Origin: CAVWUA01 sp963758025
GTDB taxonomy: Bacteria; Planctomycetota; Planctomycetia; Isosphaerales; Isosphaeraceae
Assembly (NCBI GenBank): GCA_963758025.1
Contig: CAVWUA010000006.1
Coordinates: 1,178,001-1,242,000 of the forward strand
Length of the DNA stretch: 64,000 bases
Direction of reading: 5' to 3'
Below the pieces are notes generated by a model. That model ran no database searches. It was not told where the DNA came from and saw nothing but the letters and a program-made list of their open reading frames with translations. Made by a program: the position numbers and the translations under genes. Shown here piece by piece: positions 33,911 to 43,222 of the stretch (the first letter of the stretch is position 1; each line of letters opens with the position of its first letter).

Positions 33911-35310
33911 TCACTTTGCCTTCAACGTCACCTCGGCCGTCTGGCCACCCTTGAGTTCCACCGTGACGGATTCCGTCTGCTCATCGTCCGAGCCGGGGTT
34001 CGGCCGCCCCCAGAGAACATACCGACCCGGCGGCACGTTCTCGAACGTCCGCTGATTCTGGGCGTCGATGCCGCCCGTGCCGCCATACGACCCGACGACG
34101 TTGCCCCCCTCGGGCTCCAGATGCACCATGTAGCCCTCAGGCCGCTCCTTGCCGGTGAAGTCCACCGCGACGCGGACGCTGGCCGCTCGGATCATCCGCA
34201 GTTCGACGTCCTCCTTCGGCGTCGTGACCGGCAGGCCCAGGCCGGGGCCGACATAGCCGGGCTTGCGCGCCCAGACCGAGGCCCTGCCCACCGGCACCTG
34301 GTCGATCCGGAATCGCCCCACGGCGTCGGTTTTGGACGCATATTCGGTCGGCGATTCGTAGCGCCCCCGGACTGCGGCCGGACGTTGCCGAGGCTCAACT
34401 CGACGTCCGCCAGCGGTTTGCCGGCCTCGTCGGTGACCCGGCCGGAGACGACGGCGGGGCGGGCCAGGCTGCTGTCGAAGGGATGCCACCGGGGCTGGTC
34501 GTCGAACTGGGCATAGCCGGCGACCCTCGACACGAAGCCCTCCGCCTCGACGACCACGCGGATCCAGCCAGCCGGCGCATGCTTCAGAACCCAATGCCCC
34601 TGCGCGTCGGCCATCGCCTCGGCGACGTCCGGATAGCGGTAGCCGCCCTTCTCCTGCGGTTCGACCCGCTGCAACCGGATCGTGGCGGCAACCGGCTGTT
34701 CGGTCGCGAGCGCAGTGACCTTACCCTCCAGCACGATACCGTCCTCCGGCGTGAAGCCATGGGCCACGAGCCGCTGGTCGACGATCTCGATCCCCTCCGG
34801 GACGGTCACCCCGGCCCAGTCGATACCGGCGGTGTAGACGTCAATCCGCGAAGGCGGAGAGGTCGTGTCGGGGTCGGTGGGGTTCAGATCAGCCGGCAGC
34901 TTGCGAAGCTGCTCCCAGCGATCGGGCTGCCAGACCATGAACGCCCAGTCGATCCGGGCCTTGTCGAGCTTCCCCGGCTCGCGGTTCGGGGCGAGCCAGA
35001 AGCTGTGGCCTGTGCCGTCATGGACGACGATGCGCTTGACTTTCACATCCATCCTCGCGAAGTCGGCCAGGACGGCGTTCAGAGCGTTCACGTCGCCACG
35101 GCATTCGGAGTGCCACTGGCCACCGCCGAACGGTGGGCCTTCCCACCAGGCGATCCGGCCGGTGTGGTTGAAGATCTCGGCGGCCCCGGCGGGCCAGCCG
35201 GGATCGCGGATCGGCTTGTTGCCTTCCCCTCCCGTGATCAATGCGGATGCCTCCGGAGGGGCGATGGCCGCCAGGATGGCGACGAGCAAGGCGGGCGCGA
35301 TTCTGTGCAT
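33911..35310 (-). CDS. Secreted protein with carboxypeptidase-regulatory-like domains (one frame break)
   Basis: About 466 residues. The signal peptide is MHRIAPALLVAILAAIAPPE followed by ASA. An N-terminal domain of unknown type (HTGRIAWWEGPPFGGGQWHS, VHDGTGHSFWLAPNREPGK) precedes carboxypeptidase-regulatory-like modules (IVLEGKVTALATEQPVAATI, VVSGRVTDEAGKPLADVELS). One base is missing near 34380; restoring it joins LGNVRP to RGRYESPTEYASK. The last part ends ELKGGQTAEVTLKAK. ATG has GGAGG five bases upstream. Likely cotranscribed with the next gene, which shares the same domain type. Confidence 0.8.
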
Positions 35311-35647
35311 GGGATCCTCCAGGAGAGTGCGCGGAGAGCCGCCTGAGGATCAACGGCCGAAAGCGGAATTTCTTAAGTCGCGATCACGATGGTAGCAGGA
35401 AAGCGATCGAGGTGGGAGTTCGAGCGGCTCCCCGCCGAGGCGGGGCCGGGCCTTCGGGCAGCCCCAGAACCTTGCAGGCGAGTCTCGGTGAGTCGCTCCG
35501 TCACCTGCACGGCCCGCCAGCCCCGTGGGGCTTGAAGACCAGGAACAGGTTGGCCTTGCCAATACGTCCTCAACCTTGAGCACCTCGACGAGCCGATCGC
35601 GGTCGCCGCGGCGCCTCCCGGCCGATGGCGGGGCCAGCTCCGAGTCC

Positions 35648-35791
35648 CCCTACATGCTCCTCTGCCACGATGACGAGGCAGCGTGGCAAACGGCGGCCCC
35701 CGAGGCCCTGAAGGACGCCATGACGGAGGCCCTGGCCATCGCCCGAGAGTTCAGAGACTCGAGATGTTACGTGAATGTCTCGCCGCTCCAT
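35648..35791 (+). pseudogene. YCII/DGPF-domain fragment
   Basis: The frame reads PYMLLCHDDEAAWQTAAPEA, LKDAMTEALAIAREFRDS and RCYVNVSPLH, the first half of a YCII (DGPF) domain. The family's second half, with the DGPF motif, is absent and the frame continues into unrelated sequence. No start with a ribosome binding site is seen. It lies just before a PhnB-like gene, a usual neighbour of YCII genes. The rest of 35311-35939 shows no gene I can support. Confidence 0.6.
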
Positions 35792-35939
35792 TCCTCTCGA
35801 GGCTCAAAGAAAGCCAATGAAAAATCGCTGACGCTGTCGATTTGCGAGCGGGCCAGTCGACCAGATGAGGAGCGAGACGGGGGCTTTCAGAAGTGAGGAA
35901 CCCGCCCGCCCCGACGACTACCCAACCAAAGGAGAGCGT

Positions 35940-36368
35940 ATGTCCGCCACCACCATCACCCCCTATCTGTTCTTCGCCGGCCGCTGCGAGGAGGCGCTGG
36001 AGTTCTATCGCACGAGGCTCGACGCGGAGGTCGAGATGCTCATGCGCTTCAGCGAGAGCCCCGAGCCGTCCCCGCCCGGGATGCTCCAGGCGGGCTTTGA
36101 GGACAAGATCATGCACGCGTCGTTCCGCGTGCGCGGGGTCCCGCTCATGGCATCCGACGGGTGCGACGCCAGGTCAAAGTTCGACGGGTTCCGGCTCGCC
36201 CTCACCGTGCCGACCGAGGCGGATGCCCGCAAGGCGTTCAACGCGCTCGCCGAGGGGGGCAGCGTCAAGATGCCGCTCACAAAGACCTTTTGGTCGCCGT
36301 GCTACGGGATGGTAACCGACCGCTTCAACGTCGGCTGGATGGTGATGGTCGCGGGACCTGCGAACTGA
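35940..36368 (+). CDS. VOC-family protein, PhnB/3-demethylubiquinone methyltransferase-like fold
   Basis: 142 residues starting MSATTITPYLFFAGRCEEAL. The PhnB-like pattern is visible: EFYRTRLDAEVEMLMRFSES, IMHASFRVRGVPLMASDG, and the ending FWSPCYGMVTDRFNVGWMV. ATG is preceded by AAAGGAGA. Members of this group often have no known substrate despite the methyltransferase-like name. Flanked on both sides by fragments of YCII-family genes. Confidence 0.9.
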   Translation: MSATTITPYLFFAGRCEEALEFYRTRLDAEVEMLMRFSESPEPSPPGMLQAGFEDKIMHASFRVRGVPLMASDGCDARSKFDGFRLALTVPTEADARKAFNALAEGGSVKMPLTKTFWSPCYGMVTDRFNVGWMVMVAGPAN

Positions 36369-36460
36369 AGAGGCACGGCGGGCGCCGCCGCAGTCGGTTC
36401 GCGGCGACCCCGCACGACTCGACTCAAGATCGAGGCACAACAACCAACGAGGAGCGTGTC

Positions 36461-36541
36461 ATGAAGGTGATGGTCATCGTCAAGGCCACCAGAGGGTCCG
36501 AGGCCGGGGAGCCCGCATCTCGGCGACGAAGGCGACGGTAG
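36461..36541 (+). pseudogene. Truncated YCII-family gene (N-terminal 20 codons)
   Basis: A GAGGAG ribosome binding site is followed by an ATG and MKVMVIVKATRGSEAGE, the standard opening of YCII-family proteins. It then runs into an arginine-rich tail and a stop after 26 codons. The rest of the gene is missing, so this is a truncated remnant. The remaining sequence up to the tRNA-Ser gene holds nothing I can identify. Confidence 0.6.
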
Positions 36542-36788
36542 CTTGATGGTATCCCCACCGAGCCGAGGCCGGGGGGCCGCTCCCCCCGCCTACCATGACC
36601 GCCGACTGGGACTGCGGCGCATGCGCCTTCCCATACGCCTATCGTGCATCCGACATGCCTCCAGATGCGATAAAATGCGTCGCCCCGGAGCCGATCCGGG
36701 CTGGTTGTGGGCCTGAACCACAAACGCCGGAAACCGCGTCCGAGACGCGGCATCCGGCCCAAGTCGCATCATTTCCTTGACTTATAAG

Positions 36789-36876
36789 CGGAGGAGGTGG
36801 GATTCGAACCCACGGTACCGCGATGCGGTACACCGGTTTTCGAGACCGGCCCTTTCAACCACTCAGGCACCCCTCC
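36789..36876 (-). tRNA. tRNA-Ser (CGA anticodon)
   Basis: A class II tRNA with a long variable arm. The acceptor stem GGAGGGG pairs with CTCCTCC (one G-T pair). The anticodon stem CCGGT/ACCGG encloses loop CTCGAAA (anticodon CGA). The T-arm is GTGGGTTCGAATCCCAC. No encoded CCA. Its first 14 bases overlap the 3' end of tadA on the same strand. Confidence 0.96.
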
Positions 36877-37402
36877 GGGGGGAATCGGAATTGGTGGGCG
36901 GACGCCGGGGGCGTCGGGCCCGGAAGAATTCGGTGAGGATCGCGCCACAGTCCTCGGCGAGGAGGCCTCCCTGGATCTCGGCTCGGTGGTTGAAACGGGG
37001 GTCGTCCGCAAGGCGGTAGAGGGTGCGGCAGGCACCCGCCTTGGGGTCGGACGCTCCGTAAACCACGCGGGCAACGCGCCCCAGGATAATGGCACCCGCA
37101 CACATCGGACAGGGTTCGAGTGTCACGTAGAGTGTGCAGCCGTCGAGCCTCCAGGTCCCCAGGGTCCGGCCCGCCAGGGTCAAGGCCACGCGCTCGGCGT
37201 GGGCGGTCGGGTCGTTCAGGGTTTCCCGAAGGTTGTACGCCTGGGCAATCACGCGACCGTCTTTGACCACCAGGGCACCGACGGGAACTTCACCGAGGAT
37301 CATCGCCTCGCGGGCCAGGGCCAGCGCGTGACGCATCGCTTCGAGGTCGGTCTGCCGGCGTTCGGGGTCGCAGTCGGTTTCCAAGGCGTGCGGGGTTTCC
37401 AT
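36863..37402 (-). CDS. tadA: tRNA-specific adenosine deaminase
   Basis: TadA converts A34 to inosine in tRNA-Arg(ACG). The cytidine-deaminase fold zinc site is complete: TAHAERVALTLAG (His and catalytic Glu) and LYVTLEPCPMCAGAIILGR (two Cys). The substrate-binding end NHRAEIQGGLLAEDCGAILT also fits TadA. I chose the ATG at 37402, giving 179 residues; the frame is open to an ATG at 37489, which would add 29 residues of low similarity. The stop codon lies inside the tRNA-Ser gene, so RNA processing at the tRNA 5' end cuts the mRNA close to its stop. Confidence 0.92.
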   Translation of the reverse strand: METPHALETDCDPERRQTDLEAMRHALALAREAMILGEVPVGALVVKDGRVIAQAYNLRETLNDPTAHAERVALTLAGRTLGTWRLDGCTLYVTLEPCPMCAGAIILGRVARVVYGASDPKAGACRTLYRLADDPRFNHRAEIQGGLLAEDCGAILTEFFRARRPRRPPTNSDSPRRGA

Positions 37403-37699
37403 CACCTTTTGGACCGATTGTAACGTGAGAAGAGACAATTGCAAGGGTCTCGCCAGCAGTTCCCAAAGGTATTCGGGCGAGGTGGACATGGGGAATCTCT
37501 CTGAACGAATGACAACGAGTCGCGGAGCGATTCATCGCAAGGTCCTTGGTGTTACGATTTTCTCGCCCACTTTCGAGTCGCCCACTCAATGACCTCGTTC
37601 GTTCGCGACTCCCTGTGAGGTTGACGCCCCCCGCGCGGGCCACTAGAGTTGAGGGCCGATCGCGGACCATGACGTCCCCTCGGGTGGAGAGACCTAAGG

Positions 37700-39047
37700 A
37701 TGGTTTGGTTCAGAGTTTGCGCCTTGGTAATCGGGATGACCTGGGCAGTTCGTGCCGACGGCGCCGCGGCGGTGCGACTCCGCGAGACGGCCCAGGCCGA
37801 CACGGCGACCCATGTCGTGATCGAGATGACGGCCCAGGGGCTCTATCGGCCGAACGCCGAGCCGGGGGCGTCCGAGCCGGACCCGCTCAAGCTGAAGGTC
37901 GAGACCCGCTTCGACTTCCACGAACGGCCCGTCGCGGTGGAACCTGACGGCGGACCGGCCCGTCGCGTCGTGCGACGGGTGAACCAGGCCGCCTCCGCCA
38001 TCAATGGGCAGATCCGTCCCTTTGCCTCGTCGATCCGTCCCGAGGTGGCGATCCTGGTGGCCTTGCGCCGGGACGACGGCGTTTTCACCTTCAGCCCCGG
38101 CGGGCCGCTGACTCGCTCGGAGCTGGAGCTGGTCCAGGGGCCGGGCGACCCGCTCGACCTGGCGGGACTCTTGCCCGAAAAGCCCGTGGCCGAGGGAGAT
38201 ACGTGGGCAATTGGCCCCGAGGCCGCCAAGGCCCTGAGCGCCTACGATGCCCTGGCGACCAACAGCCTCAAGGCCAAGCTGGAATCGCTCGACGAGACAA
38301 CGGCGACCATCCACCTGGCCGGCGACGTTCGCGGGGCCGTCCTGGGGGGTGAGGGGACGATGACCCTCGACGGCACGCTCCGGTTCGACCGCGAGGCCGG
38401 TCGGATCGAGCGCCTGACCCTCACCCGGAACGAACAGCGCCAGCCGGGGCCGGTCGAGGCGGGGTTGGACCTGAAAAGCACGCTGACCGTCACCCGCACG
38501 GCGGCCGAGATCCCGGCGGAACTCTCCGACGAGGTCCTGAAGGCCCTGCCGACGGAGCTTCAGCCGGGGCTGGACTTGCTCCGTTACTCCCTGCCGGAAG
38601 GGAACTTCCACCTTCTGCACGACCGGGACTGGCACCTCTTCTGGGACAGCACCCGTCTGGCCGTCCTGAAGTGGCTCGACCACGGCGAGGTCGTTGCCCA
38701 GTGCAACATGGTGATCGGCCCCGAGGCGGGCAAGGGGCGGCATCAGGACCCCGAGCAGTTCCGCGAGGATGTCCGGGGCTCTGGGCAAGCGATTCGTCAA
38801 GTTCCTGAACGATGGCGAGGTGGATACGCCCGAAGGGGGCTATCGTTACAAGGTGGCCGTCCAGGGACGGGAAGGGGAACTCGACATCCTCTGGTACTAT
38901 TATCTTGTGGCCAGCCCGGAAGGGCACCAGTTGCTCGTGACCTTCACCATGGCGGCGTCCCAGGCGCAGCGGTTCGGCAACCAGGATGCCCTCTTGATCG
39001 GCTCGCTCCAGTGGGACGACGCGCCCGCGGCGGCCCCGTCCCCCTGA
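37700..39047 (+). CDS. Secreted protein of unknown function (one frame break)
   Basis: About 448 residues with a signal peptide (MVWFRVCALVIGMTWAVRAD). Middle part: beta-rich sequence with PEKPVAEGDTWAIGPEAAK and GEGTMTLDGTLRFDREAGRI. The C-terminal part has PEGNFHLLHDRDWHLFWDS and ASPEGHQLLVTFTMAASQ, a PsbP/DUF1795-like pattern. One extra G near 38776 splits the frame (EDVR-ALGKRFVKFLNDGEVD). A second protein of similar layout follows after about 90 bases, so they may be tandem paralogues. No function can be assigned. Confidence 0.75.
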
Positions 39048-39134
39048 TCGTCACGGCGACCGGGCCGGTCCATCGCGGGAAAGATCGTCTCAGCGAAGAA
39101 ACGCATTCATGTTATTCAACCTAGGGGGTGGCGA

Positions 39135-40709
39135 ATGAGGTGGCAACGCTCACGAGACGACGTGTTCGGGAGCCTCTCCCGCCGCTCCTGGCTGGCGGCC
39201 GGTGTGCTCTTCCTGCTTCTGAACCGGGAGATTCCGGCCCAGGTCCCCCAGCCTCCCGAAACGCCGTCCGCAGGGGCCAACGAGCCTCAGGATCTGGTCA
39301 CGCGGTACCGTTTCGCCGAACGTTACATGACCCCCAATAGCAAAACGAACCCAACCGGGGCGATCGGCCAGTACCGGGTCGCCTACCGGGAGACGCTGAC
39401 GCTCAGCGCGGAGAACCCCCAGGGGGCCCCCACGACGACCCAGCATGTCCTCCAGGGGATTTACGTTGAGCGGCCGGTGGAGGTCAGCTCGCTGGACCCT
39501 CGGCGCGTGCTGGATACGGTCCGCCGCTACGAGGCGATGCGCATCGCGCCGAAGCCCGAGAAGAACCCGTTTCAACCGAGCCGGATGAACGGCCTGACGG
39601 TCTGGTATCAACAGCGCCAGCAACAGCGTCCTCTGGTCCTGGTGCTCACGCCGGACCATCCGTTGTGGGAGAACGAGTTCCAGCTCATCGCCGAGACGAT
39701 CTTCGTGCCCGAACTGAGTCACGCCCTGCCGGAGCTCTCGGTCCACGTCGGTGATACCTGGGATCTCGGTCCGACCGGAACCCAGGCGGTGGTCAACGGG
39801 CCGATCCGACAAGGGTCACTCCAGGGCAAGCTGGTCCGGGTGGATGCCAAGCCTGACGGCAAGGGCCGACAGGCTGTTATCGACGTGGCGGGCCGCGTGC
39901 TGGTGCCCGGGCGAGAGGAGGGCGCGTTCGATGAGGTGGGAATCCACGCGGAACTTCGGTTTGACTTCCAGGTCGCGGAGCCGGCCGCGGGGGCGAAACC
40001 GGCCGTGGAAGGGACGCCGGTGGATGCCCCGGGGGCGATCGTCCGGCTCAGCATGGCCCAGATGTCCAGCGTCCACAACGCCGAGGCGCCCGCCGAGGGA
40101 CGGTTGAAGACGAGCATGAAGCGAGAATTCATCCTGGAACGCCGGCTGGACAATGCCGGCGCGCCCTTGAGCGTGCCCGATCAACTGCCGGCGGCCACAC
40201 CCGAGAACTCCTGGCTCACCTATGTCGATCCCCAGGCGGAGTTCCACTTCCGGCATCCGCAAGAATTTCAGCTCGCGTCCACGTCCACCGAGGATTCGAT
40301 CGTCCTGGGACAATCGCGAGATGATGGCATCGAATACGCGGCCTTTCGATTCAAACCGAAAGAGGCGTTGGACCCGGACGCCCTGAAGAAGGAAGTCGAG
40401 GCGCGGGCCGCGCAAATCCAGAGCCAGACCCAGTTCGGCACGTCGGGCTGGCAACCGGCCAACGAGTGGCCCAGCGATCGAAAAGTGTACAAGCTGGAGG
40501 CCGTGCTCCAGCCCTCGAAGCAGTTCAATCTGAATCGGACGTACGTTTACTGTTATCTCGTGCTGACGGGACGAACCGAGGGGCTTGACGTGCTCGCCAT
40601 GACCGACCGGAACGAACCGGCCCCGTTCCGGGACCTGGTCGAGGCGATGATCCGCAGCTTCCAGTTCGACGTGCCCGGGGCCACCACCAAGCCCGCGAGA
40701 GGCTCGTGA
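39135..40709 (+). CDS. Secreted protein of unknown function with PsbP/DUF1795-like C-terminus
   Basis: 524 residues in an intact frame. The N-terminus has a twin-arginine-like RRSWLAAGVLFLLLN followed by REIPAQ, so export is likely. A large beta-rich central domain contains LPELSVHVGDTWDLGPTGTQ and GRQAVIDVAGRVLVPGREEG. The C-terminal 130 residues, with YVDPQAEFHFRHPQEFQLAS and FRDLVEAMIRSFQF, look like a PsbP/DcrB-type domain. The overall layout resembles the preceding gene. Probably cotranscribed with it. Confidence 0.8.
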   Translation: MRWQRSRDDVFGSLSRRSWLAAGVLFLLLNREIPAQVPQPPETPSAGANEPQDLVTRYRFAERYMTPNSKTNPTGAIGQYRVAYRETLTLSAENPQGAPTTTQHVLQGIYVERPVEVSSLDPRRVLDTVRRYEAMRIAPKPEKNPFQPSRMNGLTVWYQQRQQQRPLVLVLTPDHPLWENEFQLIAETIFVPELSHALPELSVHVGDTWDLGPTGTQAVVNGPIRQGSLQGKLVRVDAKPDGKGRQAVIDVAGRVLVPGREEGAFDEVGIHAELRFDFQVAEPAAGAKPAVEGTPVDAPGAIVRLSMAQMSSVHNAEAPAEGRLKTSMKREFILERRLDNAGAPLSVPDQLPAATPENSWLTYVDPQAEFHFRHPQEFQLASTSTEDSIVLGQSRDDGIEYAAFRFKPKEALDPDALKKEVEARAAQIQSQTQFGTSGWQPANEWPSDRKVYKLEAVLQPSKQFNLNRTYVYCYLVLTGRTEGLDVLAMTDRNEPAPFRDLVEAMIRSFQFDVPGATTKPARGS

Positions 40710-40774
40710 GGGGTCATGGCTGAGGATTGATGGGTGATTGTCCAAGAGCATGATGCTCTCGTTTCGTCACCTAA

Positions 40775-41692
40775 TCAACCATTGGCCAACGAGGCGGCCA
40801 CGGACCCGGCGAGCGCGGCATTGGCGACGATCAGGGCACGGTTCGCCCGGAGGCTCTGGCCGCCGGTGGCGTGCCGGATCGCGTCGAGCAGGAATGGGGT
40901 GATCGCCTTGCCGGTGACGCCCCGGGACTTGGCTTCGGCCTCGGCGGTCGCCAGGGCTTTTTCCATCGCCTCGCGGCCGATCGCCACGTCCGACGGCACC
41001 GGCTGGGCCAGGACAATCGCGCCGGGCAGGCCCAGGTTCCGGTGCGCCCGGACGATCGTCGCGGCCTGGTCCGGCGATTCGACCCGTGTTTCCAGGGATA
41101 ATCCGCTGGAAACCGTCGTGAAGGCCGGCAGGGTCTCCGTCCGGTATCCGACGACCGCCACGCCGCGCGTCTCCAGCGCTTCCATCGTGGCGGGCACGTC
41201 GAGGATCGACTTGACCCCCGAACAGACCACCAGGGCGCCGTCGGCCCTCGCCAGTTCGTCCAGGTCGGTCGAGACATCGAACGACTCCGAGGCGCGGCGA
41301 TGGACTCCGCCGAGGCCGCCGGTGGCCAGGACGTTGATCCCGGCCTTCCGGGCCAGCCAGAGGGTTGCCGAGACGGTCGTCGCGGCGTCCTGCCCCAGCG
41401 CCAGCACGCGCGCGAGATCGCGGCGGCTGGCCTTGAGGAACCGGCCCGAGGACGCCACACACTCCAGCTCGCGCTCCGTCAGACCGACACGCACGCGACC
41501 GTCCATGACCGCGATCGTCGCCGGCACGGCCCCGGCGTCTCGCACGGCCCGTTCGGCCTGGAGGGCCGTCTCTCGGTTCTCGGGCCAGGGCAGCCCCTGG
41601 GCAATCAGGGTCGATTCCAGGGCCACCAGCGGCCGAGCCTCCGACAGCGCGGCGGCCACGTCCGGCCCGAACACAATCTGGTCCATTTTCAT
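40775..41692 (-). CDS. psuG: Pseudouridine-5'-phosphate glycosidase
   Basis: PsuG cleaves pseudouridine 5'-phosphate to uracil and ribose 5-phosphate. The 305-residue protein matches the family: PLVALESTLIAQGLPWPENR, AVPATIAVMDGRVRVGLT, VLATGGLGGVHRRASESFD, DGALVVCSGVKSILDVPATM and AVVGYRTETLPAFTTVSSGL. ATG at 41692 lies close behind GGCAGG; a second ATG two codons later is possible. No psuK kinase or psuT transporter is adjacent. Divergent from the FHA kinase gene. Confidence 0.95.
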   Translation of the reverse strand: MKMDQIVFGPDVAAALSEARPLVALESTLIAQGLPWPENRETALQAERAVRDAGAVPATIAVMDGRVRVGLTERELECVASSGRFLKASRRDLARVLALGQDAATTVSATLWLARKAGINVLATGGLGGVHRRASESFDVSTDLDELARADGALVVCSGVKSILDVPATMEALETRGVAVVGYRTETLPAFTTVSSGLSLETRVESPDQAATIVRAHRNLGLPGAIVLAQPVPSDVAIGREAMEKALATAEAEAKSRGVTGKAITPFLLDAIRHATGGQSLRANRALIVANAALAGSVAASLANG

Positions 41693-41850
41693 AAAACCTG
41701 CCTTGCCTACCGCGGGTATTTTCGTCGGCCGAAGGAGATTCGTCACGAACCGATTCCGTTCTCGGTACGAAAGGAGAGAGTAGCAATTTTCCGCGCCAAA
41801 TCGCTTATAATGTGAGAGGTCCCTGCCGGCGAATCCTTTCCGTGAGGAAC

Positions 41851-43197
41851 ATGCGCGTCATCTTGGATGTGGTTCAAGGGCCGAAAAAGGGCCGCTCGTT
41901 CATCTTTGACGACCACGATACATTCATCGTGGGGCGCTCGCGGTTCGTACACTGCCCCATGCCGGAAGACTCGGCGCTGTCGCGCGACCACTTCATGATC
42001 GAGATCAAGCCGCCGCGCTGCGAGGTGCGCGACCTGGGCAGCACCAACGGCACGTTCGTCAACGAAGCGCGGGTCGAACGGGCGCGCTTGCAGTCGGGCG
42101 ACCAGATCGCCGCCGGGCAGAGCATCTTTCGGGTGCGGGTCGAAGGGGAGATGCCGGGCGTGGACTCCGAGCCGATCCCGACCCTGGGGCTCATACCAAC
42201 GCCCAACAACGCGGCGGCCTCCGGCCTGTCGATCATCTGCTCGGGCTGCGGTCAGTCGGCGCCGCCGGGCATTGACATCGCCAGCGGCACGAACCCCGAC
42301 ACGAACATCCTCCGCGACTCGATCCACTGGCTCTGCGACAACTGCCGGGCCGAGGCCGCGATGACGCCGCAGCCGGTACCCCACTACACCACCCTGCGCG
42401 AGATCGGCCGGGGGGCGATGGGGGTCGTCTATCTCGCCCAGCACAACCAGACCGGGCGCAAGGTGGCCCTGAAGCTGATCGTGCCGGAGAGCGCCGCGGC
42501 CCGTTCGGCTGTCGATCGCTTCCTCCGCGAGATGTCGGTCATCAGCCAGTTGAAGCACCCGAACATCGTCGAATGGCTGGAGCAGGGGGCCTCGCGGGGG
42601 CGGTTCTGGTTCGCCATGGAGTACGTGTACGGCACGAACCTGGAGGTCCTGGCCAACACTCAGCGGGGCCATTACCCGGTGGACCAGGCCTGCCGCATGG
42701 CGTGCCAGGTGCTCAAGGGGCTGGAGCACGCCCACGCTCAGGGGTTCGTCCACCGCGACATCAAGCCGGAGAACATCCTGATCGGCCGGGGGCCCAAGGG
42801 CCTGCTCGCCAAGATTTCCGACTTCGGCCTGGCCAAGAGTTTCCGCGCGATCGGCCTGTCGGGCCTGACCTTCTCCGGCGAGATGCGTGGAACGATCCCC
42901 TTCATGCCTCCGGAACAGATGCTCGACTTCAAGAAGGTCCAGCCCTCGGGCGACCTCTACGCGACGGCGGCGACGCTCTACTACCTGATCTCGGGCCACT
43001 TCCTCTACGACGAGATCTCCGAAGGCGGGGACCTGATCCGCACGTTACTGGAAGAAGCCCCAGTGCCGATCCGCGAACGGCGCCCGGAGGTTTCCCCTGG
43101 CCTGGAGGCCGTGCTCTCGAAATGCCTGGCGCGCGACCCCGAAGACCGTTTCCCCACCGCCGCCGCCATGCGTCAGGCGCTGCGGCCCTTCTGCTGA
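41851..43197 (+). CDS. FHA domain-containing serine/threonine protein kinase
   Basis: 448 residues. Residues about 1-100 form an FHA phosphopeptide-binding domain (FIVGRSRFVHCPM, SALSRDHFMIE, DLGSTNGTFVN). A zinc-ribbon-like linker has CSGCGQ and CDNCR. From about 178 there is a full Hanks-type kinase: GRGAMGVVYLA, Lys in KVALKLIVPE, HRDIKPENIL, SDFGLAKSF, GTIPFMPPEQ and a C-lobe with GDLYATAATLYYLISGHF. No transmembrane segment, so it is cytoplasmic. ATG at 41851 has GAGG upstream. Substrates are unknown. Confidence 0.94.
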   Translation: MRVILDVVQGPKKGRSFIFDDHDTFIVGRSRFVHCPMPEDSALSRDHFMIEIKPPRCEVRDLGSTNGTFVNEARVERARLQSGDQIAAGQSIFRVRVEGEMPGVDSEPIPTLGLIPTPNNAAASGLSIICSGCGQSAPPGIDIASGTNPDTNILRDSIHWLCDNCRAEAAMTPQPVPHYTTLREIGRGAMGVVYLAQHNQTGRKVALKLIVPESAAARSAVDRFLREMSVISQLKHPNIVEWLEQGASRGRFWFAMEYVYGTNLEVLANTQRGHYPVDQACRMACQVLKGLEHAHAQGFVHRDIKPENILIGRGPKGLLAKISDFGLAKSFRAIGLSGLTFSGEMRGTIPFMPPEQMLDFKKVQPSGDLYATAATLYYLISGHFLYDEISEGGDLIRTLLEEAPVPIRERRPEVSPGLEAVLSKCLARDPEDRFPTAAAMRQALRPFC

Positions 43198-43222
43198 TCG
43201 ACCCGTTCAGGAGGATGCCGGC

